Both the position numbers and the translations under genes were made by a program. A stretch of 59,497 nucleotides of DNA, taken from positions 1-59,497 of the forward strand of contig CBDCFC010000003.1 of the NCBI GenBank assembly GCA_965215945.1, given 5' to 3'. The notes under the pieces were generated by a model. The model saw only the letters and a program-made list of their open reading frames with translations. It did not search any database and was not told the origin of the DNA. The stretch is from JAHEKD01 sp965215945. GTDB taxonomy: Bacteria > Pseudomonadota > Gammaproteobacteria > Arenicellales > JAHEKD01. Shown here piece by piece: positions 24,039 through 32,453 of the stretch; the stretch's first letter is position 1, and each line of letters opens with the position of its first letter.

Positions 24039-25121
24039 GTGGAACGTCGTGAGTTTATAAAAAAAGCAGCCGTTGGTGCTACAGCGGCCGGGACAATCGC
24101 AGCACCAGCCATTGCTCAGGATAAAACCAAACTGACAATGGTTACTTCGTGGGGGCGTGGTTTAGCTGGGGTATTCGATGCCGCGCAACGTGTGGCAGAC
24201 AGCGTCAATGCCATGTCGGGTGGTAGTCTTGAAATTGAGATTAAAGCAGCCGGTGAGTTAGTGGGTGCATTTGAAGTGTTTGATGCGGTTTCTTCCGGTC
24301 AAGCCGATATGTATCACGCCGCACAATACTACTTTGTCGGTCAGCATCCTGGTTTTGGTTTTTTTACCGCTGTACCTTTTGGTATGACGCCGACGGAAAT
24401 TAACAACTGGTATTACCACATGGGCGGGCGCGAGTTACACGATGAGCTTGCAGCTGAATTTGGGCTGCGCGGCTTTCTGGCCGGTAATACTGGTTTGCAG
24501 GCCGGTGGCTGGTTCAACAAAGAAATCAATTCGCCGGAAGATTTTCAAGGTTTGAAATTCAGAATGCCAGGCCTGGGTGGAAAGGCCTTATCAAACCTGG
24601 GCGCCTCCGTGCAAAATATTCCAGGCGCTGAAGTCTACCAGGCGCTTTCGACCGGGGCCATTGACGGTACTGAATGGATAGGCCCCTGGGCAGATGAAAA
24701 AGCCGGTTTCCAGGAAATCACCAAGATTTACTACACCGCCGGTTTCCATGAGCCTGGTGCGGCTTTGATGACGGTTATCAACAATGATGTGTTCGATGGC
24801 TTAAGCGCTGAGCACCAAAAAATAATTGAGTTTGCATGCGGTGAAGCTAATGTATGGAATCTCTCTCAATATCTTGCCAACAATGGTGATGCGTTGCAGC
24901 GTCTGGTTAATGACAACGGTGTTACGCTGAAACAGTTTGGCGATGATATTTGGGATGCTTTTGGTACCGCTTCGCAACAGGTATTTGATGAGAGCATGGA
25001 TGATCCAATGTTTAAGAAAATTTACGATTCATTCCTCGATTCAATGAAAAAGAGCGCGGGTTGGATTAGCCAGTCTGAAAGTGCTTATGCGGCACAACGT
25101 AACCGCATATTAGGAGTTTAA
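24039..25121 (+). CDS. TRAP solute-binding protein (DctP), system 2, Tat-exported, 2-oxo-acid type
   Basis: This 360-residue periplasmic binding protein starts at GTG 24039 after CAGGAG. It has a twin-arginine-like signal (MERREFIKKAAVGATAAGT). The body matches the TakP/lactate-binding subfamily: GELVGAFEVFDAVSSGQADM, GNTGLQAGGWFNKEIN, GLKFRMPGLGGKAL, ALSTGAIDGTEWIGPWADEK. TakP of Rhodobacter binds pyruvate and other 2-oxo acids with Na+. The same class of ligand is likely here. It is separated from the permease genes by an internal terminator. Confidence 0.93.
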   Translation: MERREFIKKAAVGATAAGTIAAPAIAQDKTKLTMVTSWGRGLAGVFDAAQRVADSVNAMSGGSLEIEIKAAGELVGAFEVFDAVSSGQADMYHAAQYYFVGQHPGFGFFTAVPFGMTPTEINNWYYHMGGRELHDELAAEFGLRGFLAGNTGLQAGGWFNKEINSPEDFQGLKFRMPGLGGKALSNLGASVQNIPGAEVYQALSTGAIDGTEWIGPWADEKAGFQEITKIYYTAGFHEPGAALMTVINNDVFDGLSAEHQKIIEFACGEANVWNLSQYLANNGDALQRLVNDNGVTLKQFGDDIWDAFGTASQQVFDESMDDPMFKKIYDSFLDSMKKSAGWISQSESAYAAQRNRILGV

Positions 25122-25159
25122 CTAGTAACCTCTCTGTTGAACAGAGATCATAATATTTT

Positions 25160-25195
25160 GCCGGAGTGATTTAACACTCCGGCATCGCTTTTTTT
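25160..25195 (+). terminator. intra-operon terminator between dctP and dctQM
   Basis: A nine-base perfect stem GCCGGAGTG / CACTCCGGC with a six-base loop is followed by seven T. It sits between the binding-protein gene and its permease genes, and probably lets through only part of transcription. Confidence 0.88.
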
Positions 25196-25205
25196 GGGGT
25201 CATAA

Positions 25206-25970
25206 GTGGATAACGATAGTATTTGGTCAAACAAAGAATTCTGGAGCGCCTTCATTCGCTATGGTGCCTCAAAAGAATTGTTGTTCATTGTTCTTGGCCT
25301 GATCTTGTTATTAGTACTATGGGGTTTAATACAACCACGAAGACTAGGTTGTGTCGCCGATATTATCGACAATTGTGTCTCGCGGGTTGGCAAAATCATA
25401 GCCTGGATAGCGCTGTTGATGGTTATGCAACAAGTGCTGGTTGTTTTTATGCAGGCTATCTTCAAACAGTCCAGCATGAGTTTGGGGCCTTTTTTGCCCA
25501 GTTTCGGTGCTACGCCACAGTGGTTTTCTGAAGAGTTACGTTTGTATAACGCTCTATTAATCGTCCTGGGCACAGGCTATACCATGGTAGAGGGTGGGCA
25601 CGTCAGAGTTGATTTGATATATGGAGGCCTTAAGCATCGTACAAAACGACTGTTAGATTTAATCGGGTCCTGTGTTTTACTTATTCCGTTTACAGTAGTA
25701 CTTTGGTATTTCAGCTGGTTTTACATGTGGCGTTCGATTTCGAACTCCGGTGTCAATTTGTCGCGAGACTTGATCAAATTTCGCTCCTGGAAGCTAGAGC
25801 ACTCTTCCAACCCTTCTGGTTTTGATGATGTGTTTTTATTCAAGATTCTGATTCCGGTTTTCGCTTTAGTTATGTTTCTGCAGGGTGTTTCGATTATCTG
25901 CAGATCAATAGCCGCTCTGCGCGACAAAGAATATCTTGAATCCCTTCCCGAACCGGCATCTGGACACTAA
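25206..25970 (+). CDS. TRAP small permease subunit (DctQ), system 2
   Basis: This 254-residue membrane protein starts at GTG 25206 directly after the terminator. It has about five hydrophobic segments and a long periplasmic or cytosolic insertion (residues 165-200). The DctQ pattern is GTGYTMVEGGHVRVDLIYGGL. It is longer than the usual 160-190 residues, as is common for partners of TakP-type binding proteins, which also have extended DctM subunits. Works with the adjoining genes. Confidence 0.88.
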   Translation: MDNDSIWSNKEFWSAFIRYGASKELLFIVLGLILLLVLWGLIQPRRLGCVADIIDNCVSRVGKIIAWIALLMVMQQVLVVFMQAIFKQSSMSLGPFLPSFGATPQWFSEELRLYNALLIVLGTGYTMVEGGHVRVDLIYGGLKHRTKRLLDLIGSCVLLIPFTVVLWYFSWFYMWRSISNSGVNLSRDLIKFRSWKLEHSSNPSGFDDVFLFKILIPVFALVMFLQGVSIICRSIAALRDKEYLESLPEPASGH

Positions 25971-25983
25971 GGAACAATAGTTA

Positions 25984-28011
25984 ATGTTATTCGGACTTGA
26001 CGGTATAGAGATTTCAATCATTATCGTTTTCTCCTGTCTGATAATCGGTATTTTATCGGGATTCCCAGTCGCTTTTGCTTTGGGCGGTAGTGCTCTGATA
26101 TCACTGACTATCATTCTTTTGTTAAATTCGGGCGGTGCCTTGCTGACCGAATCAGGGAATCCCATTATCAAAGATTCCTGGCAATCGATATTGCGCAACG
26201 TCGGGCTCATACCGAATCGAATATTCGGCAACATCCTTGGCGGACCGTCCGTAGATGTGTTGCTGGCTGTGCCGTTATTTGTGTTTATGGGAATTACGCT
26301 GGAACGTTCACGAATTGCCGAAGACTTATTGACAACGATGGCCAAGGCATTTGGTGCGATGCCGGGTGGATTGGCGATTTCAGTAGTGGTAGTAGGTGCT
26401 TTACTGGCCGCATCAACAGGAATAGTCGGTGCCACCGTAGTGACAATGGGATTGTTATCTTTGCCAACCATGTTAAGACATGGCTATAGCACAGAGTTGG
26501 CAACGGGTACCATTTGTGCTTCAGGCACACTGGGCCAGATCATTCCACCTTCAATTGTCCTGGTGCTTTTAGGGCAGCAAGTCGGTGAAATTTATTCCGA
26601 AGCGCATCCGGGTGAAGTGGTTTCCGTCGGTACTTTGTTCAAGGCGGCAATGATACCGGGGTTAGTCCTGGTATTGCTCTACATCGCCTATATTTTATTT
26701 GTGGCGTTGCGAGACCCAAACAAGGCGCCTGCCGTTCATGATTACGATGCAGATTTTGAAAGGGAGCGTGAAAAAACACATCGTAAATCGATTTCTTGGG
26801 TGATTGGGTTGCCAGTGGCGCTGATTGCACTATGGATATTCAGCTCTGTTTTAGGAATTAGTGGCTCACAACAAGCTGCACCCGGAGTGGAAGGTGAATT
26901 TATTGCGGCACCTTTGTCCGCGAAGGTCACAATGCTGTGTGCGGTCGCTTGTATCATTATGTCATTGGCATGGACGTTATTTCCGGACGAAAATCGTCTG
27001 CCTATTTTTCTTGGGATAGCAGGAGCTGCCGGACTGTTGCTGTTCGATTTTGTCATGGTTCATCCGCAGACCTCTGCAGGCAAAGCGTTTTTTATATATT
27101 TACTCCCGATACTGATGACTGTTATTGGGGTGGCCGTTTCGTTCTCGCGTTTAAGCAAAAATGAAATCCTGCGGGTTGTATTCCCACCTTTGGTGTTAAT
27201 TATTGCGGTGTTAGGTTCGATTTTAGGCGGCTTGACCAATCCAACTGCTGCGGCAGGTTTAGGTGCGGGTGGTGCTATATTGCTGGCGGCAACGCGTATG
27301 TCTGGAGACAAATACAAGCGTTGGCCGATTATCGTAACAGCTGTATCCACAGTTATTTTGTTGCTCATATCCAGCGGTTTCGATTTGCGTATGCAAATCA
27401 GTGAAATTAGCGGTGAGAATCAAATTGCAATAATTTGTGCATCGATTTGTTACTACATTTTTCTTGCCGGCTTTTTGTATGCCTGTTTTATTCTTATTAA
27501 AGAAAAAGTCATGCAGGATGTCGTTTTGCAGACGACCAAGATTACTTCCATGGTGTTCGTGATTTTGATTGGTTCGCAAATGTTGAATTTGACCTTAAAG
27601 ACATTTGGTGGGGATTCGTATATTCAGGATTTTTTGAGGCAGTTCGATAGTGAGCATGCCGTACTGCTGTTGGTTTTAGTTGTTATTTTCATCATGGGGT
27701 TTGTGCTGGATTTTCTGGAAATTATTTATATTGTTATTCCCATTGTCGGTCCGGTTATTTTTGGTGGTGACCTGGATCCCAAATGGGTAACTATTCTCAT
27801 CGCAGTTAATTTACAGACATCATTTCTAACACCGCCATTTGGGTTTGCTTTATTTTATTTGCGCGGCGTTGCGCCTAAGGAGGTCAAAACCACGCAAATG
27901 TATAAAGGCATTTTGCCTTTTGTGTTGATTCAAATTTTGGCGTTGGTTATTTTTTGGTTTATTGAGCCGTTGTCGACTTTCTTGCCTAATTTGTTGCCTG
28001 AAGGACGGTGA
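25984..28011 (+). CDS. TRAP large permease subunit (DctM), system 2, extended form
   Basis: This 675-residue inner-membrane protein has DctM motifs at both ends: GFPVAFALGGSAL, LLAASTGIVGATVVTMGLLSLP, ASGTLGQIIPPSI, and later NPTAAAGLGAGGAI and TSFLTPPFGFALFYLRG. A middle insertion of roughly 200 residues (about 245-480) carries extra membrane helices. This enlarged form is typical of the 2-oxo-acid/mannitol-chloroaromatic type TRAP. It follows dctQ by 13 bases. Confidence 0.92.
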   Translation: MLFGLDGIEISIIIVFSCLIIGILSGFPVAFALGGSALISLTIILLLNSGGALLTESGNPIIKDSWQSILRNVGLIPNRIFGNILGGPSVDVLLAVPLFVFMGITLERSRIAEDLLTTMAKAFGAMPGGLAISVVVVGALLAASTGIVGATVVTMGLLSLPTMLRHGYSTELATGTICASGTLGQIIPPSIVLVLLGQQVGEIYSEAHPGEVVSVGTLFKAAMIPGLVLVLLYIAYILFVALRDPNKAPAVHDYDADFEREREKTHRKSISWVIGLPVALIALWIFSSVLGISGSQQAAPGVEGEFIAAPLSAKVTMLCAVACIIMSLAWTLFPDENRLPIFLGIAGAAGLLLFDFVMVHPQTSAGKAFFIYLLPILMTVIGVAVSFSRLSKNEILRVVFPPLVLIIAVLGSILGGLTNPTAAAGLGAGGAILLAATRMSGDKYKRWPIIVTAVSTVILLLISSGFDLRMQISEISGENQIAIICASICYYIFLAGFLYACFILIKEKVMQDVVLQTTKITSMVFVILIGSQMLNLTLKTFGGDSYIQDFLRQFDSEHAVLLLVLVVIFIMGFVLDFLEIIYIVIPIVGPVIFGGDLDPKWVTILIAVNLQTSFLTPPFGFALFYLRGVAPKEVKTTQMYKGILPFVLIQILALVIFWFIEPLSTFLPNLLPEGR

Positions 28012-28028
28012 TACTATTCATCATGCTG

Positions 28029-28140
28029 GCGAAGCCCGTCATCCTGAATTTAATTCAGGATCTCCTCATCGCTGTTCGGGCTTTATTTGAAACACCAGCC
28101 TGTCCAGGGAGATACCGGCCTGCGCCGGTATGACGCTTGG
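28029..28140. repeat. two intergenic hairpin repeats back to back
   Basis: The first reads GTCATCCTGAATT-TAATTCAGGATCTCCT followed by CTGTTCGGGC and recurs almost unchanged at 33665. The second is the palindrome ATACCGGC-CTGC-GCCGGTAT (28112-28131), related to that at 9401. They fill the gap between convergent dctM and mntR. Confidence 0.7.
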
Positions 28141-28147
28141 GTTTCGC

Positions 28148-28579
28148 TTAATTATTGTTGCTTCTAATTACCCTTTTAAAAGCCCTTAAAGTTTCTTCAC
28201 TAACATGATGTTCAACCCCCTCAGCATCTATTTGTGCGGTTTTTTCACTGACACCAATTGCTTTTAGAAAATCAATCACGATCTGGTGGCGGTCGCGGCT
28301 TTTCTCAGCCATTTGTTTACCTTTTTCAGTTAAGAATATAGAACGGTAAGGCTGACTTTCCACCAGTCCGTCACGCTGCAGACGGGAAACAGTGTTGTTA
28401 ACCGTTGCGTTGGTGACACCAAAACATTCAGCTAGATCGACTGCGCGTGCCTCACCGTGAGTGTTGATCAAATCGGCAATCATTTCGACATAATCTTCAG
28501 CTACTTCAAGTTGATGTGCAGCGCGCACCTGTTCAAATCGTTGGGCGTGATTTTGTGAGTCTCTGACACTATCTGGCAT
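28148..28579 (-). CDS. mntR: MntR, manganese-responsive DtxR-family regulator
   Basis: The protein has 143 residues from the ATG at 28579; an upstream ATG at 28600 would add seven. It has a winged-helix N-terminal domain (DYVEMIADLINTHGEARAVDLAECFGVTNATVNNTVSRLQRDGLV) and a metal-binding/dimerisation domain with HQIVIDFLKAIGV and EGVEHHVSEET, whose His and Glu residues match MntR metal ligands. No SH3 domain, as expected for MntR. Divergent from the Mn2+ transporter with an operator-like inverted repeat between them, so it should repress uptake when Mn2+ is sufficient. Confidence 0.92.
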   Translation of the reverse strand: MPDSVRDSQNHAQRFEQVRAAHQLEVAEDYVEMIADLINTHGEARAVDLAECFGVTNATVNNTVSRLQRDGLVESQPYRSIFLTEKGKQMAEKSRDRHQIVIDFLKAIGVSEKTAQIDAEGVEHHVSEETLRAFKRVIRSNNN

Positions 28580-28605
28580 CAGTCTATTATGCCATCGCAT
28601 CGAAT

Positions 28606-28635
28606 TTTAGCCAAGGCTAAACTTTGTAGTATAAT
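28606..28635 (+). promoter_or_regulatory. MntR box and mntA promoter
   Basis: The inverted repeat TTTAGCCAAGGCTAAA (28606-28621) contains TAGC-n4-GCTA, the core of known MntR operators. TATAAT at 28630-28635 is the -10. The -35 position (TTAGCC, 17 bases upstream) lies inside the repeat, so bound MntR would block RNA polymerase. mntR itself is transcribed the other way from the same gap. Confidence 0.85.
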
Positions 28636-28668
28636 AAAATCAGTCCATAATTTTAAAGTGAATACAAA

Positions 28669-29562
28669 ATGTCGATGTCTCTATTCAGACACTTTTGCGC
28701 GCTAGTATTGTCAGTAATAGCAGTGAACCCACTAATTGCTGCTGATAAGTTCAAAGTTATTACAACATTCACCGTATTCGAAGATATGGCACAAAATATA
28801 GCGGGCGATGCAGCAATTGTCGAATCAATCACCAAACCCGGCGCTGAAATCCACAATTATCAGCCAACACCAAGGGATATTCTTAAGGCCCAAGACGCTG
28901 ATTTGATTCTTTATAATGGGCTGAATCTTGAGTTATGGTTTGAAAAGTTTTTTAATAATTTGGATAATGTTCCAAGTGTTATTGTGACTGAAGGCATAGT
29001 ACCGATGAGTATTGGTGAAGGTCCGTATACAGGCAAACCTAACCCACATGCCTGGATGTCCCCCAGTGATGCCTTAATCTATGTTGAAAATATTCGCAAA
29101 GCTTTTGTTGAACATGATCCAGATAATACTGAAATTTATAACACCAATGCGCAAGCTTATTCGGCTCAAATAGAGCAAGTTGCTGCCCCAATTCGTGAAG
29201 CGCTGGCTAAAATTCCTGAAGACCGGCGTTGGCTGGTCACTAGCGAAGGGGCATTTAGTTATTTGATTCGGGATTTCGGTTTAAAAGAGCTTTACCTGTG
29301 GCCGATTAATGCAGATCAACAGGGCACGCCACAACAAGTTCGTAAAGTTATTGATCAAGTCAGGGAGAAAAATATACCGGCGGTTTTCAGTGAGAGTACG
29401 GTTTCGGCTGATCCTGCCAAGCAAGTCGCTCGCGAGACAGGTGCTAAATATGGTGGTGTGTTATACGTTGATTCATTAAGTGAAGCTGATGGCCCTGTAC
29501 CGACTTTTTTAGATTTACTTAAGGTAACATCTGAAACTATTACCAAAGGTTTGGCTGAGTGA
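28669..29562 (+). CDS. mntA: Mn2+ ABC transporter, periplasmic binding protein
   Basis: This 297-residue cluster A-I binding protein has a Sec signal (residues 1-25, ending IAA-DK). The metal site is H62 (AEIHNYQPTP), H127 (NPHAWMSP), E193 (TSEGAF) and D268 (YVDSL). Glu in the third place, instead of the His of zinc-specific ZnuA, marks the manganese/iron type (SitA/PsaA/MntC group). No His-rich loop, which again argues against zinc. It overlaps the ATPase gene by four bases. MntR control from the upstream box supports Mn2+ as the physiological metal. Confidence 0.93.
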   Translation: MSMSLFRHFCALVLSVIAVNPLIAADKFKVITTFTVFEDMAQNIAGDAAIVESITKPGAEIHNYQPTPRDILKAQDADLILYNGLNLELWFEKFFNNLDNVPSVIVTEGIVPMSIGEGPYTGKPNPHAWMSPSDALIYVENIRKAFVEHDPDNTEIYNTNAQAYSAQIEQVAAPIREALAKIPEDRRWLVTSEGAFSYLIRDFGLKELYLWPINADQQGTPQQVRKVIDQVREKNIPAVFSESTVSADPAKQVARETGAKYGGVLYVDSLSEADGPVPTFLDLLKVTSETITKGLAE

Positions 29563-30465
29563 AAGCTCAGGTTGCGAAGCAACACGCCGTTATGACCGAT
29601 GAGTCAGGGTTGGCCGTTAACGACATTACTGTAACTTATCGTAATGGCCATACCGCACTAAAAAATACGACCTTCGAAATTCCTAGAGGAACTATTACCG
29701 CACTGGTCGGAGTGAACGGCAGTGGCAAGTCAACCTTGTTCAAAGCGGTTATGGGTTTTGTGCCGCTGGCGCAAGGTGAAGTCACAATTTTTGGGTATGA
29801 GCAAGTCGGCAGCTTTGCAAAAAAACCTTGTCGCCTACGTACCACAAAGTGAAGAAGTCGATTGGAATTTTCCTGTACTAGTCAAAGACGTAGTCATGAT
29901 GGGTCGTTATGGGCACATGAACTGGTTGCGAGTGCCAACTAAAAACGATCATCAATTAGTTGTTGAAGCATTAGAGCGTGTCAATATGAGTGCTTATGCT
30001 GACAGGCAAATCGGAGAGCTTTCTGGGGGACAAAAAAAGCGAGTCTTTCTGGCGCGGGCATTAGCACAGCAGGGCCAGGTCATTTTACTAGATGAACCAT
30101 TTACCGGTGTCGATGTAACGACTGAAGAGCAGATAATTACGTTACTAAAGTCACTACGGAACGAGGGCAGGGTGATGCTGGTTTCGACTCATAATCTAGG
30201 TAGTGTGCCAGAGTTTTGTGATAGAGCAGTGCTAATAAATGGCACAGTTTTAGCCTCAGGTTTGACCCGTAAAGTATTTACCCAGGCTAATCTGGAGAAA
30301 GCTTTTGGCGGTGTGCTCAGGCACTTTATTCTCGGCGGTACTGATTTGCACGATGATGAAGATCCCAGACAGGTAACAGTTCTTTCCGATGACGAACGCC
30401 CATTTGTTATTTACGGAGAAGAAGATTCCGCCGAACAGAAAAGCATAATAAAAACAGATAATTAG
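29559..30465 (+). pseudogene. mntB: Mn2+ ABC transporter ATPase, frameshifted at an A7 tract
   Basis: All parts of a MntB/SitB ATPase are present but in two frames. The first frame (from GTG 29559; ATG 29592 is an alternative) holds Walker A (GVNGSGKST) and stops at 29852. The second frame holds KNLVAYVPQSEEVDWNFPV, the signature LSGGQKKR, Walker B VILLDEPF and the H-loop, ending 30465. The join is at seven A (29819-29825); with six A the protein reads GSFAKNLVAYVPQ without a gap. Permease genes follow directly and are intact. It could be a sequencing error in the homopolymer, slippage-dependent expression, or true loss. Confidence 0.88.
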
Positions 30466-31323
30466 ATGGAATTTTTACTAGAACCGTTTAGTTATAATTA
30501 TATGATCAATGCGATGTGGGTGAGTGCACTTGTCGGTGGTGTTTGTGCTTTTTTATCTGCTTATTTAATGCTGAAAGGCTGGTCGTTAATCGGTGATGCC
30601 TTGTCACATTCTATTGTTCCCGGTGTTGCAGGCGCTTATATGTTGGGATTGCCGTTTTCGTTGGGTGCTTTTTTGTCGGGTGGTCTTGCCGCCGCTGCCA
30701 TGCTGTTTCTAAATCAACGCACAAAGTTAAAAGAGGACGCCATTATCGGTCTGATTTTCACTTCATTTTTTGGTCTTGGGCTGTTTATGGTGTCTTTATC
30801 GCCCACTTCGGTGAATATCCAGACTATCGTGCTCGGTAACATATTAGCGATCACACCTGCTGACACATTGCAGCTAGTCATAATTGGAAGCGTCTCGTTG
30901 TTAATTCTTTTTGCTAAATGGAAAGATTTAATGGTGGCTTTTTTTGATGAGAATCATGCCAGATCAATCGGCTTGAATCCAGATCGATTGAAAGTTTTGT
31001 TTTTTACTTTGCTAAGTGCTTCTACGGTTGCTGCATTACAAACAGTCGGGGCCTTTTTAGTCATTGCGGTTGTGGTGATTCCAGGCGCCACTGCCTATTT
31101 GCTGACCGATCGTTTTCCAATGTTGATTTTGATCAGTGTTGTTATTGGAGTGCTAACGAGTTTTTTTGGTGCTTATTTCAGTTATTTTTTGGATGGTGCA
31201 ACTGGAGGTGTAATTGTTGTAATGCAGGTGCTGGTGTTCCTGGTCGCTTTTGTTTTCGCTCCCGTACATGGCATGTTAGCTTCCAAGCGAAAGGCTAAAC
31301 TTGCGCTGGGTACAGCCTCATGA
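30466..31323 (+). CDS. mntC: Mn2+ ABC transporter permease, first copy
   Basis: This 285-residue inner-membrane protein of the ABC-3 (ZnuB/SitC) family has eight or nine helices. It carries LKGWSLIGDALSHSIVPGVAGAYMLG, FFDENHARSIGLNP, QTVGAFLVIAVVVIPGATAYLLTDRF. It forms the channel with the second permease. ATG follows the ATPase stop immediately; its end overlaps the next gene by four bases. Confidence 0.93.
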   Translation: MEFLLEPFSYNYMINAMWVSALVGGVCAFLSAYLMLKGWSLIGDALSHSIVPGVAGAYMLGLPFSLGAFLSGGLAAAAMLFLNQRTKLKEDAIIGLIFTSFFGLGLFMVSLSPTSVNIQTIVLGNILAITPADTLQLVIIGSVSLLILFAKWKDLMVAFFDENHARSIGLNPDRLKVLFFTLLSASTVAALQTVGAFLVIAVVVIPGATAYLLTDRFPMLILISVVIGVLTSFFGAYFSYFLDGATGGVIVVMQVLVFLVAFVFAPVHGMLASKRKAKLALGTAS

Positions 31324-32156
31324 TCGAGCAGTTGCTAATGCCATTTCAATTTGCCTTCATGCAAAAGGCATTCGTCATAACCATGTTGGTTGCGATGCCG
31401 ATGGCAATGCTATCTTGTTACCTGGTACTAAAGGGTTGGTCACTGATGGGTGATGCAATTTCGCATTCTGTGTTACCTGGAATCGTCCTGGCATATGTAA
31501 TGAAAATTCCCTTAGCAATAGGTGCATTTGCTGCTGGTATCTTTTGTGCTATTGCAACTGGCTTTTTAAAAGAAAACAGCCGTATCAAGGAAGATACTGT
31601 AATGGGTGTAGTGTTCTCCGGCATGTTTGGTTTGGGTTTAGTGTTGTATGTCAAGGTTGAAACAGATGTTCATCTTGATCATATTCTGTTTGGCGACATG
31701 CTTGGAGTGACCTGGAGCAACGTTATCGAGAGCGCAGTTATCGCGGCTATTTGTATCAGTTTTATTATGATAAAGCGCAAAGATTTATTAGCTCATTCTT
31801 TTGATGATCAACATGCTCAAGCGATAGGACTGCCAGTTAGACTCCTTCATTATGGTTTGCTGGCCGTGTTGTCACTGACTATTGTAGGTGCACTTAAGGC
31901 CGTTGGTATTATTTTGGCAATTGCAATGTTGATTTCACCCGGTGCGATTGCGTTTTTATTAACCAAACGGTTTGAACAGATGATGATTTACTCTGTTGTG
32001 ATCGCGGTTAGTTCAACTTTTGTGGGTATTTATGCAAGTTTTTACTTCGATAGCGCACCAGCTCCTACCATTGTCTTAATTATGACCGTCGAGTTTATCA
32101 TTGCTTTTGTTTATACGGTAAAACGAAATCGTGCTTTACAAAGTGCTACCATTTGA
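31320..32156 (+). CDS. mntD: Mn2+ ABC transporter permease, second copy
   Basis: This 278-residue ABC-3 family membrane protein is paralogous to the preceding gene: LKGWSLMGDAISHSVLPGIVLAYVM, FDDQHAQAIGLP, KAVGIILAIAMLISPGAIAFLLTKRF. Sit/Mnt transporters of this type use a permease heterodimer. Its start codon overlaps the previous stop (ATGA). It is the last gene of the operon; the converging small RNA terminator lies 16 bases beyond. Confidence 0.92.
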   Translation: MIEQLLMPFQFAFMQKAFVITMLVAMPMAMLSCYLVLKGWSLMGDAISHSVLPGIVLAYVMKIPLAIGAFAAGIFCAIATGFLKENSRIKEDTVMGVVFSGMFGLGLVLYVKVETDVHLDHILFGDMLGVTWSNVIESAVIAAICISFIMIKRKDLLAHSFDDQHAQAIGLPVRLLHYGLLAVLSLTIVGALKAVGIILAIAMLISPGAIAFLLTKRFEQMMIYSVVIAVSSTFVGIYASFYFDSAPAPTIVLIMTVEFIIAFVYTVKRNRALQSATI

Positions 32157-32171
32157 AAACACCACATACAT

Positions 32172-32345
32172 AAAAAAGCCCCGCCTGGGGTAGAAGCGGG
32201 GCCTTAAAAAGTTCCGTCCAAAGAGGGGTTTGTCGTACGGGAAGGAGGATGGACGGAACGAAACCTTTCTAAACCAAGCCTCCTATGGCCCTAAAAATTA
32301 TCACCTAGAAACAACCCCACCTGCTGTTAATAATTGTCGTGTCTT
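32172..32345 (-). ncRNA. candidate small RNA with own promoter and terminator, C-rich loop
   Basis: On the minus strand a consensus promoter predicts a start near 32345. A transcript of about 174 nt would end at a clear intrinsic terminator (GCCCCGC / GCGGGGC stem at 32178-32202, then six U). Inside is a perfect nine-base stem GTTCCGTCC / GGACGGAAC whose roughly 35-nt loop shows CCTCCTT, able to pair with Shine-Dalgarno sequences or with AGGAGG in the 5' part of the same RNA. No open frame of note. Not matched by me to 6S, SRP, tmRNA or RNase P RNA. Family unknown. Confidence 0.68.
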
Positions 32346-32352
32346 AGGATAG

Positions 32353-32382
32353 ATTATACCCAGAAGATAAGATAAATTTCAA
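32353..32382 (-). promoter_or_regulatory. sigma70 promoter of the candidate small RNA
   Basis: On the minus strand TTGAAA (32382-32377), an 18-base spacer and perfect TATAAT (32358-32353). No protein gene follows on this strand before mntR, over 3.7 kb away. Confidence 0.75.
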
Positions 32383-32453
32383 TTTTCTTTTTGAATTTAT
32401 TAAATGCTCTATTCAGAGTCCATTAAGATTTATGTACCTTAAAGGGTAACAGT

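Noticed and set aside
29815..29830. Programmed -1 ribosomal frameshift in mntB
   Set aside because: Joining the frames needs a +1 (or -2) shift, not -1, so the classical slippery-heptamer mechanism does not fit.
32157..32453. Mn2+ riboswitch (yybP-ykoY type) near the transporter
   Set aside because: The structured region lies downstream of the operon and on the opposite strand, and I see no yybP-ykoY core; MntR box explains regulation.
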